From NCBI GenBank assembly GCA_963678465.1, contig OY782858.1, forward strand, positions 1,116,001-1,180,000: a stretch of DNA of 64,000 bases, read 5' to 3'. Below are positions 7,741 through 15,781 of the stretch, one piece after another. How positions within the stretch are numbered: position 1 is the first letter of the stretch; each line of letters opens with the position of its first letter. The position numbers and the translations under genes were made by a program. This stretch comes from Paludibacter sp963678465. Lineage in GTDB: Bacteria; Bacteroidota; Bacteroidia; Bacteroidales; Paludibacteraceae. Under the pieces are notes generated by a model that did no database searches, had not been told where the DNA came from, and saw only the letters and a program-made list of their open reading frames with translations.

Positions 7741-8430
7741 TTACATTTGAGTGATTAAACGGTTATAGCGGTTAATAAATGCCTGAATAGCCTTCAGGTT
7801 ACCATATACACTAAGTCGCTTGTGTACTGCCGGTTGCGAAATATTTAGTATTTCCGATAGTTCGTATTGATTCTTTTCGTACAAGAGATGATGATAGATT
7901 GCTTCTGCGGTACTTGCCGTCCATTTGCTTATAATAGCATCCGCAAGCAGACATTCCGTGTCTAATTCTTCATTTATTTCTTTACTCCTTGTTACAATGA
8001 GTAACCGGTCATTATTTTTTTCGAGCTTGTCAAATGCATTTCCGGATTTTTCATATACCTCACCCTGCGACTCTGTAACTCGGTCGGCATCATAACTCAT
8101 CTTACCTAAACCGATTGCTACCCGTGCATCCGAAAAGGCATATTTAATCGGCTTTTCAGTTTTTTTCTGAGTAACAATACTGTTTGTCGGTTCATAGGTT
8201 CGCAGTTTTGCGCGGATTATTATCCCAATCAACAATGCTTTTTGAGGTTCCGGAATCAAATACTGAAAACTATCTCCTCTGTACAGCTCAAATTTTCCTT
8301 TTCCATTTAATAAAAGACGATTGATTTCCAAAAAGCAGTCCTTTAATGATGCTATCACTGATTCAACATCTTCGTTTCTGATTTTACGCGATTTTACTAA
8401 ATCGCCGGTTATGACTGCATACATTTCCAT
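7741..8430 (-). CDS. SatD family protein: cyclase/GGDEF-like palm plus HTH
   Basis: This 229-residue protein belongs to the SatD family, named after the Streptococcus satD gene. Residues 3-13 (MYAVITGDLVK) and 47-57 (FELYRGDSFQY) place aspartates D10 and D53 43 residues apart. That is the spacing of the two metal-binding aspartates in class III cyclases and GGDEF domains, and a strand DARVAIGLG (101-109) follows as in those folds. Residues about 185-215 (YELSEILNISQPAVHKRL) form an HTH. The family match is known; the palm-domain idea is my reading. It is first in an operon with the DUF3307 membrane protein and lies downstream of four tandem palindromes that may be its operators. Confidence 0.78.
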   Translation of the reverse strand: MEMYAVITGDLVKSRKIRNEDVESVIASLKDCFLEINRLLLNGKGKFELYRGDSFQYLIPEPQKALLIGIIIRAKLRTYEPTNSIVTQKKTEKPIKYAFSDARVAIGLGKMSYDADRVTESQGEVYEKSGNAFDKLEKNNDRLLIVTRSKEINEELDTECLLADAIISKWTASTAEAIYHHLLYEKNQYELSEILNISQPAVHKRLSVYGNLKAIQAFINRYNRLITQM

Positions 8431-8510
8431 CTCTTATTTTTTTTTGAACGTTTAATTTTCTATTTATCCTGAGTTTATTATTTGCCTGTATAGCATATGC
8501 TACTCATTCA

Positions 8511-8612
8511 TAACCCAAACAGCTTATTTTATTACTTATAACCTATACAGGTTATTTTTGCTACTTATAACCTCTACGGGTTATTTATTGTATTTATTAC
8601 CTATGCAGGCTA
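8511..8612 (-). promoter_or_regulatory. Four tandem 16-bp palindromic sites upstream of satD
   Basis: Four related 16-bp inverted repeats occur at 8511-8526 (TAACCCAAACAGCTTA), 8539-8554 (TAACCTATACAGGTTA), 8568-8583 (TAACCTCTACGGGTTA) and 8597-8612 (TTACCTATGCAGGCTA). They are spaced 28, 29 and 29 bp start to start, with AT-rich spacers of 12-13 bp. They lie 80-180 bp upstream of the satD start. The array suits cooperative binding of a dimeric regulator, possibly SatD through its HTH. The two inner sites are the most symmetric. Confidence 0.6.
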
Positions 8613-8681
8613 TTACAGGCAAATATACCAAAAATCCTGAATAAACTCTATTCCCCCTCTTCCACCCTTTACTCTTTGTGA

Positions 8682-8775
8682 ACCCGAACCAACGGTCATC
8701 GACCAAAGGGAGATAAACTCAAAACTCAAAACCCGGAACTCGAAACCCGAAACCCGAAACCCGAAACGTGAAACT
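8682..8775 (-). repeat. Wordy G/T-rich intergenic repeats, right copy, inverted
   Basis: Read on the minus strand this repeats the TTTCGGGTTTCGGGTTTCGG words and the GTTTATCTCCCTTTGGTCGATGACCGTT block seen at 3349-3382 on the plus strand. The two copies therefore form an inverted pair about 5.3 kb apart that encloses the Argonaute, DUF3307 and SatD genes. Confidence 0.75.
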
Positions 8776-8785
8776 GTATTTATCA

Positions 8786-8899
8786 CAAAACCTGTTATAG
8801 TTTTCAGAACCTATCAAGCCCATAGTTGCTTCCATAGCCAAATCACTTTAAGTCAACACACAAACAATGTTAACAGAGCAAATGTAGTGATTTTTTTAT
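8786..8899 (-). pseudogene. Relict start of a second Argonaute-partner gene with 75-bp repeat B
   Basis: Positions 8825-8899 repeat the leader and start region of the partner gene (6649-6723) at 74/75 identity. From the ATG at 8835 the frame reads MEATMGLIGSE, clearly related to MEATLNLMGYE at the start of the intact partner. It then loses similarity and runs into the wordy repeat at about 8775. This is the stub of a second, divergent copy of the operon. The leader is better conserved than the coding part. Confidence 0.6.
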
Positions 8900-9149
8900 A
8901 AAAGCAATACTAATATGCAAAAAAGTTATTTACAAAATAAGGGCACTTATGTCAATCAGCAGAACGTTGGGAAATAGTAACGCGGATTTAGCGGATAAAA
9001 CGAATGACACTGAGAAGTATTATACTGATTTTCAACTACATATTTCAATAAATCGAAACTAATCATCGGGCGTAAGTTCAAATATAAAGTTATCGCCATC
9101 TAAACGGTCAATATTACACCTTAAGGCTTGCTTGAATGCAAATAGCTTT
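8900..9149 (-). other. Intergenic region with a possible gene tail
   Basis: A minus-strand frame without a start gives WIKCEKLFAFKQALRCNIDR and ends LTPDD at a TAG (9059-9061). It looks like a true protein C-terminus and overlaps the last codons of the SWIM gene in another frame. It may be the tail of a lost gene or a former extension of the SWIM protein. The rest (8900-9055) holds an ACGCGGATTTAGCGGAT word of the kind dispersed in Bacteroidota intergenic DNA. Confidence 0.25.
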
Positions 9150-10901
9150 TCACACTTTATCCAATTCCTCCATCAACGCCCGCCTCTGCGGATAGAGTTT
9201 ACGAAGGTCGGCAATCAGGTAATCGGCTTCATCACGTCCACCCATTTTTATCATACGTCGGATATATTTGCAGGCTGTTTTATAATGATCTCTACTTATG
9301 TTTTTTGCCAAATAATCTTCAATTGCATTGTAATATAAGCCAACTAACTGTTCGGCATAATTTTTAGCAATAAAGTTTTCTACATACGAAATATTGTCAA
9401 TCGACTGATTGTCAATGAGCCAACTCAGGAGGTTTTCCCATTGTTCTTCCCAGATATACATATCAGCAATGGTATGAAACCTCACCCATTTTTCTGCACT
9501 TTTCCTGTCCGCTACCAACTGATCGAAAAACATTGGCCACTCGCCATTTTCTACCTGCTTCTTCAGAATATCAAACATTTCCTGAGGTCTGAACCGACCA
9601 GAATTCAGAAACAAGTATCGGGCATATTCAATAATTTTTGGTTTATTGCCCTCTTGCTGATAAATATTCAGCAAATGCCATTTCCACTCATCTACCAGCC
9701 CTGGCTTGTCTTTCTGATCGGCTACTATACCCGCTTCGGCTAATGTTATCGCTTTGGAATAAGCCTTTTCTCTTATTGCCGTGAGAATCAACTCTCTTCT
9801 AAAATCGGAATTGGTGAGGTTCTCTTCCAAGTATTTGTTAACTTCTGTTTCACTTTCTGTTTTCCGGATCAATTCCAGTTTCATTTGTTGAGCACGTTCG
9901 TAGTCAAAATCCCATTTCTTGTCGGTAGGTTTCACACTGTCAATACAAGCAGCAACCAGTTTTTTGTCGTTTTCGGTTTCAATCAGTTCGATGGATAAAT
10001 TAATCAGGTGGAAATGCCACTCCCAGCCTTTAAATGTCTTTTTTTGGAAATTCGACAACCCGTATTCAAAAAGTTCTCTTCGAATGGTTTTATCCTTACA
10101 TTCTTCTGCCACACGGAATAAAACATCCTGAGCCGCATCAATACAGCCTCCCAAATCACCGTTACTGTCATCGCCGTGCTCAATGGCTTTGGTCATTTCC
10201 TCCAGCATGGCACAACCCATATACATTGCTTCACGATAGTTATTATTTTCAATTTTGTGTTCTGCCAGTTGCGACAACTCATACACAAGCTTACCAACTT
10301 TTCTGGCTGCCGAATAGTCCAGAAAACCATATTTACCGGCTGCTGAACGGACTATTGCCTGTATTTGTTTGGCATACATTTCTTTCGAAACAGGTTGAAT
10401 CAGGTAGACATACTTCGCTAAAAACATATCCCTGAACGATTTGTCATTGTCGCAACATGCACCGATATATCCCTTTAATTCATCTACCGGCAGCATATTC
10501 AGAATTTCATTGACCTGCTCCTGAATGGTTTTCTTTTTTGGTTTCTTTTCACTACCCGATGAAATTATCACGGACGATGCTTTTGCCCTTGTTTTTTTTT
10601 CTGTTTTTTGTGGGTTCGATGCTATGCCTAATTCTTCCTGTTGCAGGTAAAACATCACCGCCACTTCGTGTTTGCAAATCGGACCCCAATCGTACGGACA
10701 AGTACAATAACAACCATTCATCACACCGTTTTTCACCTCCATGTGTACGGTATAGCTTTCACTTCCTTCAACTGTAGCTTCGTATTCGCCGGCGCTCAAT
10801 TCGTCAACCGCGGTTACATAACCCTTTTTAAAATACTGTAAACCCCGTTTCAGAATATCTTCATCAACGTGAATTTCAAATTCATTTAATGGAATTTTCA
10901 T
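9150..10901 (-). CDS. SWIM zinc-finger protein
   Basis: This 583-residue cytoplasmic protein has a SWIM zinc finger, CTCPYDWGPICKH (C66, C68, C76, H78), preceded by a short beta-rich region. A lysine-rich linker follows at about 98-126. The remaining 450 residues are helical, probably TPR-like repeats, ending at RALMEELDKV. SWIM fingers bind DNA or protein; bacterial SWIM proteins of this size are mostly uncharacterised and several sit beside helicases or defence genes. Its ATG overlaps the stop of the broken RhuM gene by 4 bp, so it was once translated in tandem with RhuM. Confidence 0.82.
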   Translation of the reverse strand: MKIPLNEFEIHVDEDILKRGLQYFKKGYVTAVDELSAGEYEATVEGSESYTVHMEVKNGVMNGCYCTCPYDWGPICKHEVAVMFYLQQEELGIASNPQKTEKKTRAKASSVIISSGSEKKPKKKTIQEQVNEILNMLPVDELKGYIGACCDNDKSFRDMFLAKYVYLIQPVSKEMYAKQIQAIVRSAAGKYGFLDYSAARKVGKLVYELSQLAEHKIENNNYREAMYMGCAMLEEMTKAIEHGDDSNGDLGGCIDAAQDVLFRVAEECKDKTIRRELFEYGLSNFQKKTFKGWEWHFHLINLSIELIETENDKKLVAACIDSVKPTDKKWDFDYERAQQMKLELIRKTESETEVNKYLEENLTNSDFRRELILTAIREKAYSKAITLAEAGIVADQKDKPGLVDEWKWHLLNIYQQEGNKPKIIEYARYLFLNSGRFRPQEMFDILKKQVENGEWPMFFDQLVADRKSAEKWVRFHTIADMYIWEEQWENLLSWLIDNQSIDNISYVENFIAKNYAEQLVGLYYNAIEDYLAKNISRDHYKTACKYIRRMIKMGGRDEADYLIADLRKLYPQRRALMEELDKV

Positions 10902-11900
10902 TGTTGGTTATTTGATTTCAATTGATTGATTTCTTTATCTAATTCTTCCAATGCTTTTAAATCATCTGCCTTTATTCGTTCTGCGTTGTATTTGTCATAT
11001 TCCGTTTCGGCTAATTGTAGAGCCATTTCGTGCGAGATTCTACCAGCATGTTCTAATATCTCATTGTCGTTAATGGTCAGAATATCATTCAATTTTTTTA
11101 TCCAGTCGGTCATATACATTACTTTTTTCTGACGAGCCTGATTTTCGGCAAAAGCCAGAAATTGCTCCACCAATAAATTCAACTGACTTAGCTCATCCTG
11201 ACTCAAATAGTTTTTAGCTATTCCTACATCCGATTTTCTGATTTTTTCGCCAGCCCACGAAGTCAAGCCCATATTTGTATCGGTGGCAATGGCTTTTTGC
11301 AATCAGCTCGGCCACAGTGTGTTGATGGATTGCCTAATGCAATTTATTCTGAATGGTTGCAAAGAACGTTTTGGCTTGATGTGCTTTCGCATCATAATCG
11401 ATAATCAAACTGAAAATATCTTTTACTTTTTGATAAAAAATTCGTTCCGAGCTACGTATATCACGAATTCGCTCCGAGAGTTCATCAAAATATCGCATTT
11501 GTCCGGCTGCTTTCATTCGCTCATCGTCCAGCGCAAATCCCTTTACAATATACTCACGAAGTCGTTGGGTAGCCCATATCCGAAAATGGGTTGCTACATG
11601 ACTTTGTACACGGTAACCAACAGAAATTATCAGGTTGAGATTATAATAGCTAATTTTACGGGTAACTTTTCGCTTTCCTTCTTGTTGAACTTGTGCAATT
11701 TTTGCACAAGTTGCTTCTTCAGATAATTCACCTGATTCGTATATATTTTTTATGTGTTTTACAATGGACGTTCGGTCAGTCTGAAACAAAGTTTCTAACT
11801 GATTTTGATTCAGCCACACAGTTTCATCTTCCAGCCGCACATCAATTTTGGTTGCGCCATCTTTTGTTTGATACAATATTATTTCACTTCTATTTTCCAT
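10898..11900 (-). pseudogene. RhuM family gene broken by a nonsense codon and a frameshift
   Basis: The N-terminal part (11334-11900, 188 residues, from MENRSEIILYQT) and the C-terminal part (10898-11302) together make the usual RhuM family protein. The first part ends ...ATIQNKLH then TAG at 11334-11336. Relatives have a Trp there (NKLHWAIHGHT), so TGG to TAG is likely. The original frame continues AIHQHTVAELIAK and then needs a shift at an A5 run (11294-11298) to enter ...KAIATDTNMGLTSW. The domain order is an HTH-like N-terminus (LNQNQLETLFQTDRTSI) and then the RhuM core. RhuM proteins are named from a Salmonella pathogenicity island and often sit in accessory islands. Either two real mutations or a mutation plus a sequencing error explains this. 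Confidence 0.82.
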
Positions 11901-11954
11901 ATCTGTCTTTCCTTTTAAATAATTGTATTTGTGATATCAAACACTATTTAATTA

Positions 11955-13422
11955 GTCGAGCCTTAAAAAGCCCATTTTCGTATTATATTATTGTTGATTT
12001 GGTAAAACATAGCTTTTATCAAGTCAACAATTTGTATTTTAAATTCGAGCCCAAAAGATGATTTCCATTTATTCATCATCCTTTTGAAGTTAAATGCAGC
12101 TGCTGCAAGCATCATATTAATATTATCGCCAGTAATCCCTTTGTAGAAATTCCGATTTAAGCGGTGATCTGTTTTTAAATGACCATTTATTGGTTCTATG
12201 GCAGCTCTTCTTCTAAATTGCTTTTTCAACTTCTTTTGTTGATATTGAGATTGTTTTCTGTCACTGAAAGGTTTTGGAATTTCGATTGTTGTTTCGTTTA
12301 TTTGTCTTTTCCCTTTGTAACCTCTATCTCCAATTAATGTCATTATTGTTCTTTTGCCCAATAATCTTTCTGCTTGTTCCAGTGCCGGTTCTATCGTGTG
12401 TCCATCATAAGGATTTCTAAAGCCCATAGCGCCAATAATCACACCTGTGGTTTGAGTGTAGATAATCGAAACCTTGTTCCCAAACTCATATTTTTTATGT
12501 TCTTTGCCTTTTGATATGCACTGTACATCAGGCTCATGCACAGAATAAATCTTATTGCTATCGCTTTTTTTCTGATTTAGAATACGTTTAAACAAATCAA
12601 TATCTGATTGATATCTGGAATCGGGAGATAAGTTTCGCTCCAACTCACGAACTAATCTGCCTGCAATTGTTTTTTCTTTTCTATCGGCTTTTCTGGCTTT
12701 CCACTTGTTGCGTGGATGATTCCTGAAACGCTGATCTAAACTTAATCTCTTTAGCGTGCGTGTGTAGCTTTGGCGCACCACAAGATTCTCTTTTTCTGCT
12801 ATCTTTCTACACTTGTCTATTATTTTTCGATGCAGTTTACTGTCTGTTGGAAAAGTGATGTTTTTCTCCTGAACAGTAGTATCAATACTCGCTGTGGAAT
12901 CATTACTGTCATTCCCATTAAAACGAACGCTTTCCTTTAAAATCAATTCAACTCCGATCTCTCCAATTCTATTACGAAAATGAACCAACTCAGAGGCTTC
13001 GCATGGCTCACAAGGCTGAAATACATGTTCGCCACAAAAATATTGATAATAGTTATTTTCACTCCATTGCTCAACTACACTTTCATCTGAAATATTGCGT
13101 AAATGCTTTAATATCAATAATCCTACCATTAATCGAGTCGGTTTAGCCGGACGTCCATTGTCCAAACAATATAATGGCGAAAACGAATCTTCAAACATTT
13201 GCCAATCCACTTTATTGGCTAAAATGTACATTGGATGTTTTTGGTTTAACATATCCTCTAGTCCAAAAAACATACTACGCTGATTGGTGTCTTTTTTCTT
13301 TGATAGCATAAGTTATTTGCAAGATTTATGCTTCAAATATACTAAAACTTGCAGATATAAACAACTATTTTATGTGATATATTGTTGATATTCTTTTGTT
13401 TATATGGTTTTTAAGGGGCACC
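11955..13422 (-). mobile_element. Full-length IS5/IS1182-like insertion sequence (copy 1)
   Basis: This element is about 1.47 kb with one transposase gene. The left end GTCGAGCCTTAAAAAG (11955-11970) matches, in reverse complement, the right end of copy 2 (GTCGACCCTTAAAAAG). Copy 1's own right end near 13422 is weaker (GGTGCCCCTTAAAAAC). No clear target-site duplication can be read. Truncated relatives lie at 25131-26182 and 46401-47135 in the same orientation. Confidence 0.82.
11963..13309 (-). CDS. IS5/IS1182-like DDE transposase
   Basis: This 448-residue transposase has an N-terminal DUF772-type region (NGRPAKPTRLMVGLLILKHL, about 53-72), the first acidic motif in SIDTTVQEKNITFPTD (about 142-157), a second in LIGDRGYKGKRQ (about 323-334) and a C-terminal RRAAIEPINGHLK (about 367-379) that provides the last Glu. 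It catalyses cut-and-paste type transposition of the surrounding element. All the motifs are intact, so this copy may supply activity for the truncated ones. Confidence 0.9.
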   Translation of the reverse strand: MLSKKKDTNQRSMFFGLEDMLNQKHPMYILANKVDWQMFEDSFSPLYCLDNGRPAKPTRLMVGLLILKHLRNISDESVVEQWSENNYYQYFCGEHVFQPCEPCEASELVHFRNRIGEIGVELILKESVRFNGNDSNDSTASIDTTVQEKNITFPTDSKLHRKIIDKCRKIAEKENLVVRQSYTRTLKRLSLDQRFRNHPRNKWKARKADRKEKTIAGRLVRELERNLSPDSRYQSDIDLFKRILNQKKSDSNKIYSVHEPDVQCISKGKEHKKYEFGNKVSIIYTQTTGVIIGAMGFRNPYDGHTIEPALEQAERLLGKRTIMTLIGDRGYKGKRQINETTIEIPKPFSDRKQSQYQQKKLKKQFRRRAAIEPINGHLKTDHRLNRNFYKGITGDNINMMLAAAAFNFKRMMNKWKSSFGLEFKIQIVDLIKAMFYQINNNIIRKWAF

Positions 13423-13568
13423 GAAATAATTTATATTAAATTGAGAAAAATGACATGCAAAAGGCCAGAGATCCGCAAGTTGCGAACCCCTTAAATCTTG
13501 TTTAAACAACATTTATTTATGTGGAGAAAAAGAAAATCATTCGGTAAATTGATTTTCGGGAATTAATC

Positions 13569-15617
13569 TTATTGATTATTTTTTCTTATAACAATAGTTG
13601 ACTTATTTTTTCCAACACCGGTAATAGTAAGTAATTTCCAGTGTGCTGGCATAGTGCTTTTTCGCTGTTCAATACCTTTTGAAGTTATTTCCAGCCCTCC
13701 AAAACCCATCATTACAGTTTGTAAAATGCCGCCCGAACCAGTCAGAAAATATGGATTATCGCCACCTTTAGTTTCTGCAGTAACACCGAAAGGAGGCAAT
13801 TGATTAGCCACATAGGCATCTTTAAAAAAGTAATACGCTTTATCAGCTATTCCTAAACGTGCATATAAAAGAGAAAATACAGCCTGAGTCATAGCCGGCG
13901 TATTCTTTTCGGGCACACGTAATTCGTAATATTTTAAATCGCGGTGAATTTGAGCTGTATCTTTTATCAATAATAAAGGATATGCAAGCAGGTTTACATC
14001 CGCTTGTTTTATATTTTCGCCATTGTAAGTATTATGTTCGCGTGTTGTTCCATCAGGGAATTTATTAATTACAATTCTATCAGCAATTTGTTTCCATAAA
14101 GGATTCACATTTAATTTGAGCAAAGTGGCGGCAGCTTGAGCATTTTGCAAACTTACTTTTACAGCTCCATTTGTGTATGCATCGTTATCAACATTTTCAG
14201 CATATTCATCGGCAGCAACTACATTCTTTATTTCATATTGCCCTTTCTCATTTTTTTCAACTCTGCTTACCCAAAAATCTGCTGTTTCGGAAATGAGTGG
14301 CCAACCTTTTGTACGTAGCCACTCAAAATCCTGAGTTACGCAATAATATTGCCATGCAGCAATAGACACACAAGCCGAAATATGATGTTCAAATGCTCCG
14401 GCTAAAGCCCAAACAGGTGTTTCTTCTACGCCACTGTCGGCACTTTCCCAAGGGAACATTGCGCCATTGTAGCCATGAGCAAAAGCATTATTGCGCGCTG
14501 CTTGTAATCTATTAAATCGATATTCGAGCATATTGCGAGCCATATCAGGTTGCAGAACAAGCAATGCAGGAAAAATCCAGGTTTCAGCATCCCAAAAAAC
14601 ATGTCCGTTATAACCTAGGCCTGAGAGCCCCATAGGAGAAACTGAAAAACCAGAACTCGTACTATTAAAAGCATAAGTATGATAAAGCATGCTGTGAATA
14701 TCCTGCTGTGCCTGAGCATCTCCTTCAATGCGAATATCACTTTCCCATAATTTTGCCCATGCCTGGTTGTGAAGTTTAAGTAGTCGCTCAACACCTTCTA
14801 AACGAGCAAAAACAGTTAACCGTTCTACTTCATTGTATGCATCAGCTGTATGTGCAGTTGAAATTGCAGTACCAACAAGCGAAAAGCTATAGATTTCTCC
14901 GGATTTAAGCACTTTGCTAAATTTTTGTTGATGAAGATGACTATCCGGCATCTCGTGAATAACGTTGGGCTCTTCACCGCGTTTTTCGGTAAAAGCAAAC
15001 GATGTGGTGGCTGCAAGCATAATTTTTCCGGTAGGAGTTTTAGCTTGAGATGTTAGCATCTGAATACCAATGTGTTTACGATTAATTTCATTAAACGTGA
15101 ATTTTGAATCGCGTAAGGCATCTGGTGTTTCCATTATATTAACAGCACTAAGTGCTATTTCGGCAGTCGGTGTTATTTCCACAGTACCCATCACTGAGTA
15201 TGGTAAATGTCGGAGTGCCATATAGGTATATTTCACCTTCGCCAGCTTATCTACATCAAAGGTACTGGTAAAGGTACCATTCTGCATATTCAGTTCTTGT
15301 TTGAAGTTGCTAACATTTTGTGCTGTAACTGTCCGCCCATTAAGTATTAGTCTTAAATTAAGCAAATTAAAGGCTGGAATAAAATTACTCACCCGACCTC
15401 TTCCGTATTGATCGTATAAACCAGCTAGTACTATTTGCTTTACCTTCAGTGGTTCAGGCGACGAAACAATACCAATCATTCCGTTAGCCGACGTAATACC
15501 ATAATAATCAGCAGGATTGACACTTTCCGTTGAAATTACCCAACTATCCTGCGAATGAATTTTTTGAAATATCAATAATGAGAATAGAACAGCTATGATT
15601 TTTAAAAATCTATACAT
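13569..15617 (-). CDS. Secreted GH65 family glycoside hydrolase/phosphorylase
   Basis: This 682-residue protein has a Sec signal peptide (residues 1-22, ending KIHSQ). It carries a GH65 N-terminal beta domain and an (alpha/alpha)6 barrel with GYNGHVFWDAETWIFP (about 335-350), FPWESADSG (about 388-396) and the acid residue Glu471 in AADEYAENVDN. GH65 members cleave alpha-glucosidic disaccharides such as maltose, kojibiose, nigerose or trehalose. The signal peptide and the ESADSG-type motif are nearer to acid-trehalase/ATHL1-like hydrolases than to cytoplasmic phosphorylases. It is last in the alpha-glucan PUL, after GH13, and probably works in the periplasm. Confidence 0.88.
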   Translation of the reverse strand: MYRFLKIIAVLFSLLIFQKIHSQDSWVISTESVNPADYYGITSANGMIGIVSSPEPLKVKQIVLAGLYDQYGRGRVSNFIPAFNLLNLRLILNGRTVTAQNVSNFKQELNMQNGTFTSTFDVDKLAKVKYTYMALRHLPYSVMGTVEITPTAEIALSAVNIMETPDALRDSKFTFNEINRKHIGIQMLTSQAKTPTGKIMLAATTSFAFTEKRGEEPNVIHEMPDSHLHQQKFSKVLKSGEIYSFSLVGTAISTAHTADAYNEVERLTVFARLEGVERLLKLHNQAWAKLWESDIRIEGDAQAQQDIHSMLYHTYAFNSTSSGFSVSPMGLSGLGYNGHVFWDAETWIFPALLVLQPDMARNMLEYRFNRLQAARNNAFAHGYNGAMFPWESADSGVEETPVWALAGAFEHHISACVSIAAWQYYCVTQDFEWLRTKGWPLISETADFWVSRVEKNEKGQYEIKNVVAADEYAENVDNDAYTNGAVKVSLQNAQAAATLLKLNVNPLWKQIADRIVINKFPDGTTREHNTYNGENIKQADVNLLAYPLLLIKDTAQIHRDLKYYELRVPEKNTPAMTQAVFSLLYARLGIADKAYYFFKDAYVANQLPPFGVTAETKGGDNPYFLTGSGGILQTVMMGFGGLEITSKGIEQRKSTMPAHWKLLTITGVGKNKSTIVIRKNNQ

Positions 15618-15781
15618 GTGAAATTTAGTTTTAATAAAAAAATAACTCCTTCAGAAATTGTTTGATGACGCAAAACAGTAAACAGAATAAACAAAACGGC
15701 TAGTCAAAATTAAACAACAATTATATCAACATACAACTTCATCCGGAGCTACATCAACCTTAAAAAACAATAACTAACAAC

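Noticed and set aside
8511..8612. CRISPR-like array upstream of satD
   Set aside because: The repeating unit is a 16-bp imperfect palindrome with 12-13 bp AT-rich related spacers and no Cas genes nearby; an operator array fits better.
10898..11302. Separate small gene upstream of the SWIM gene
   Set aside because: Its sequence (IATDTNMGLTSW...) is the C-terminal part of RhuM, so it belongs to the broken RhuM gene.
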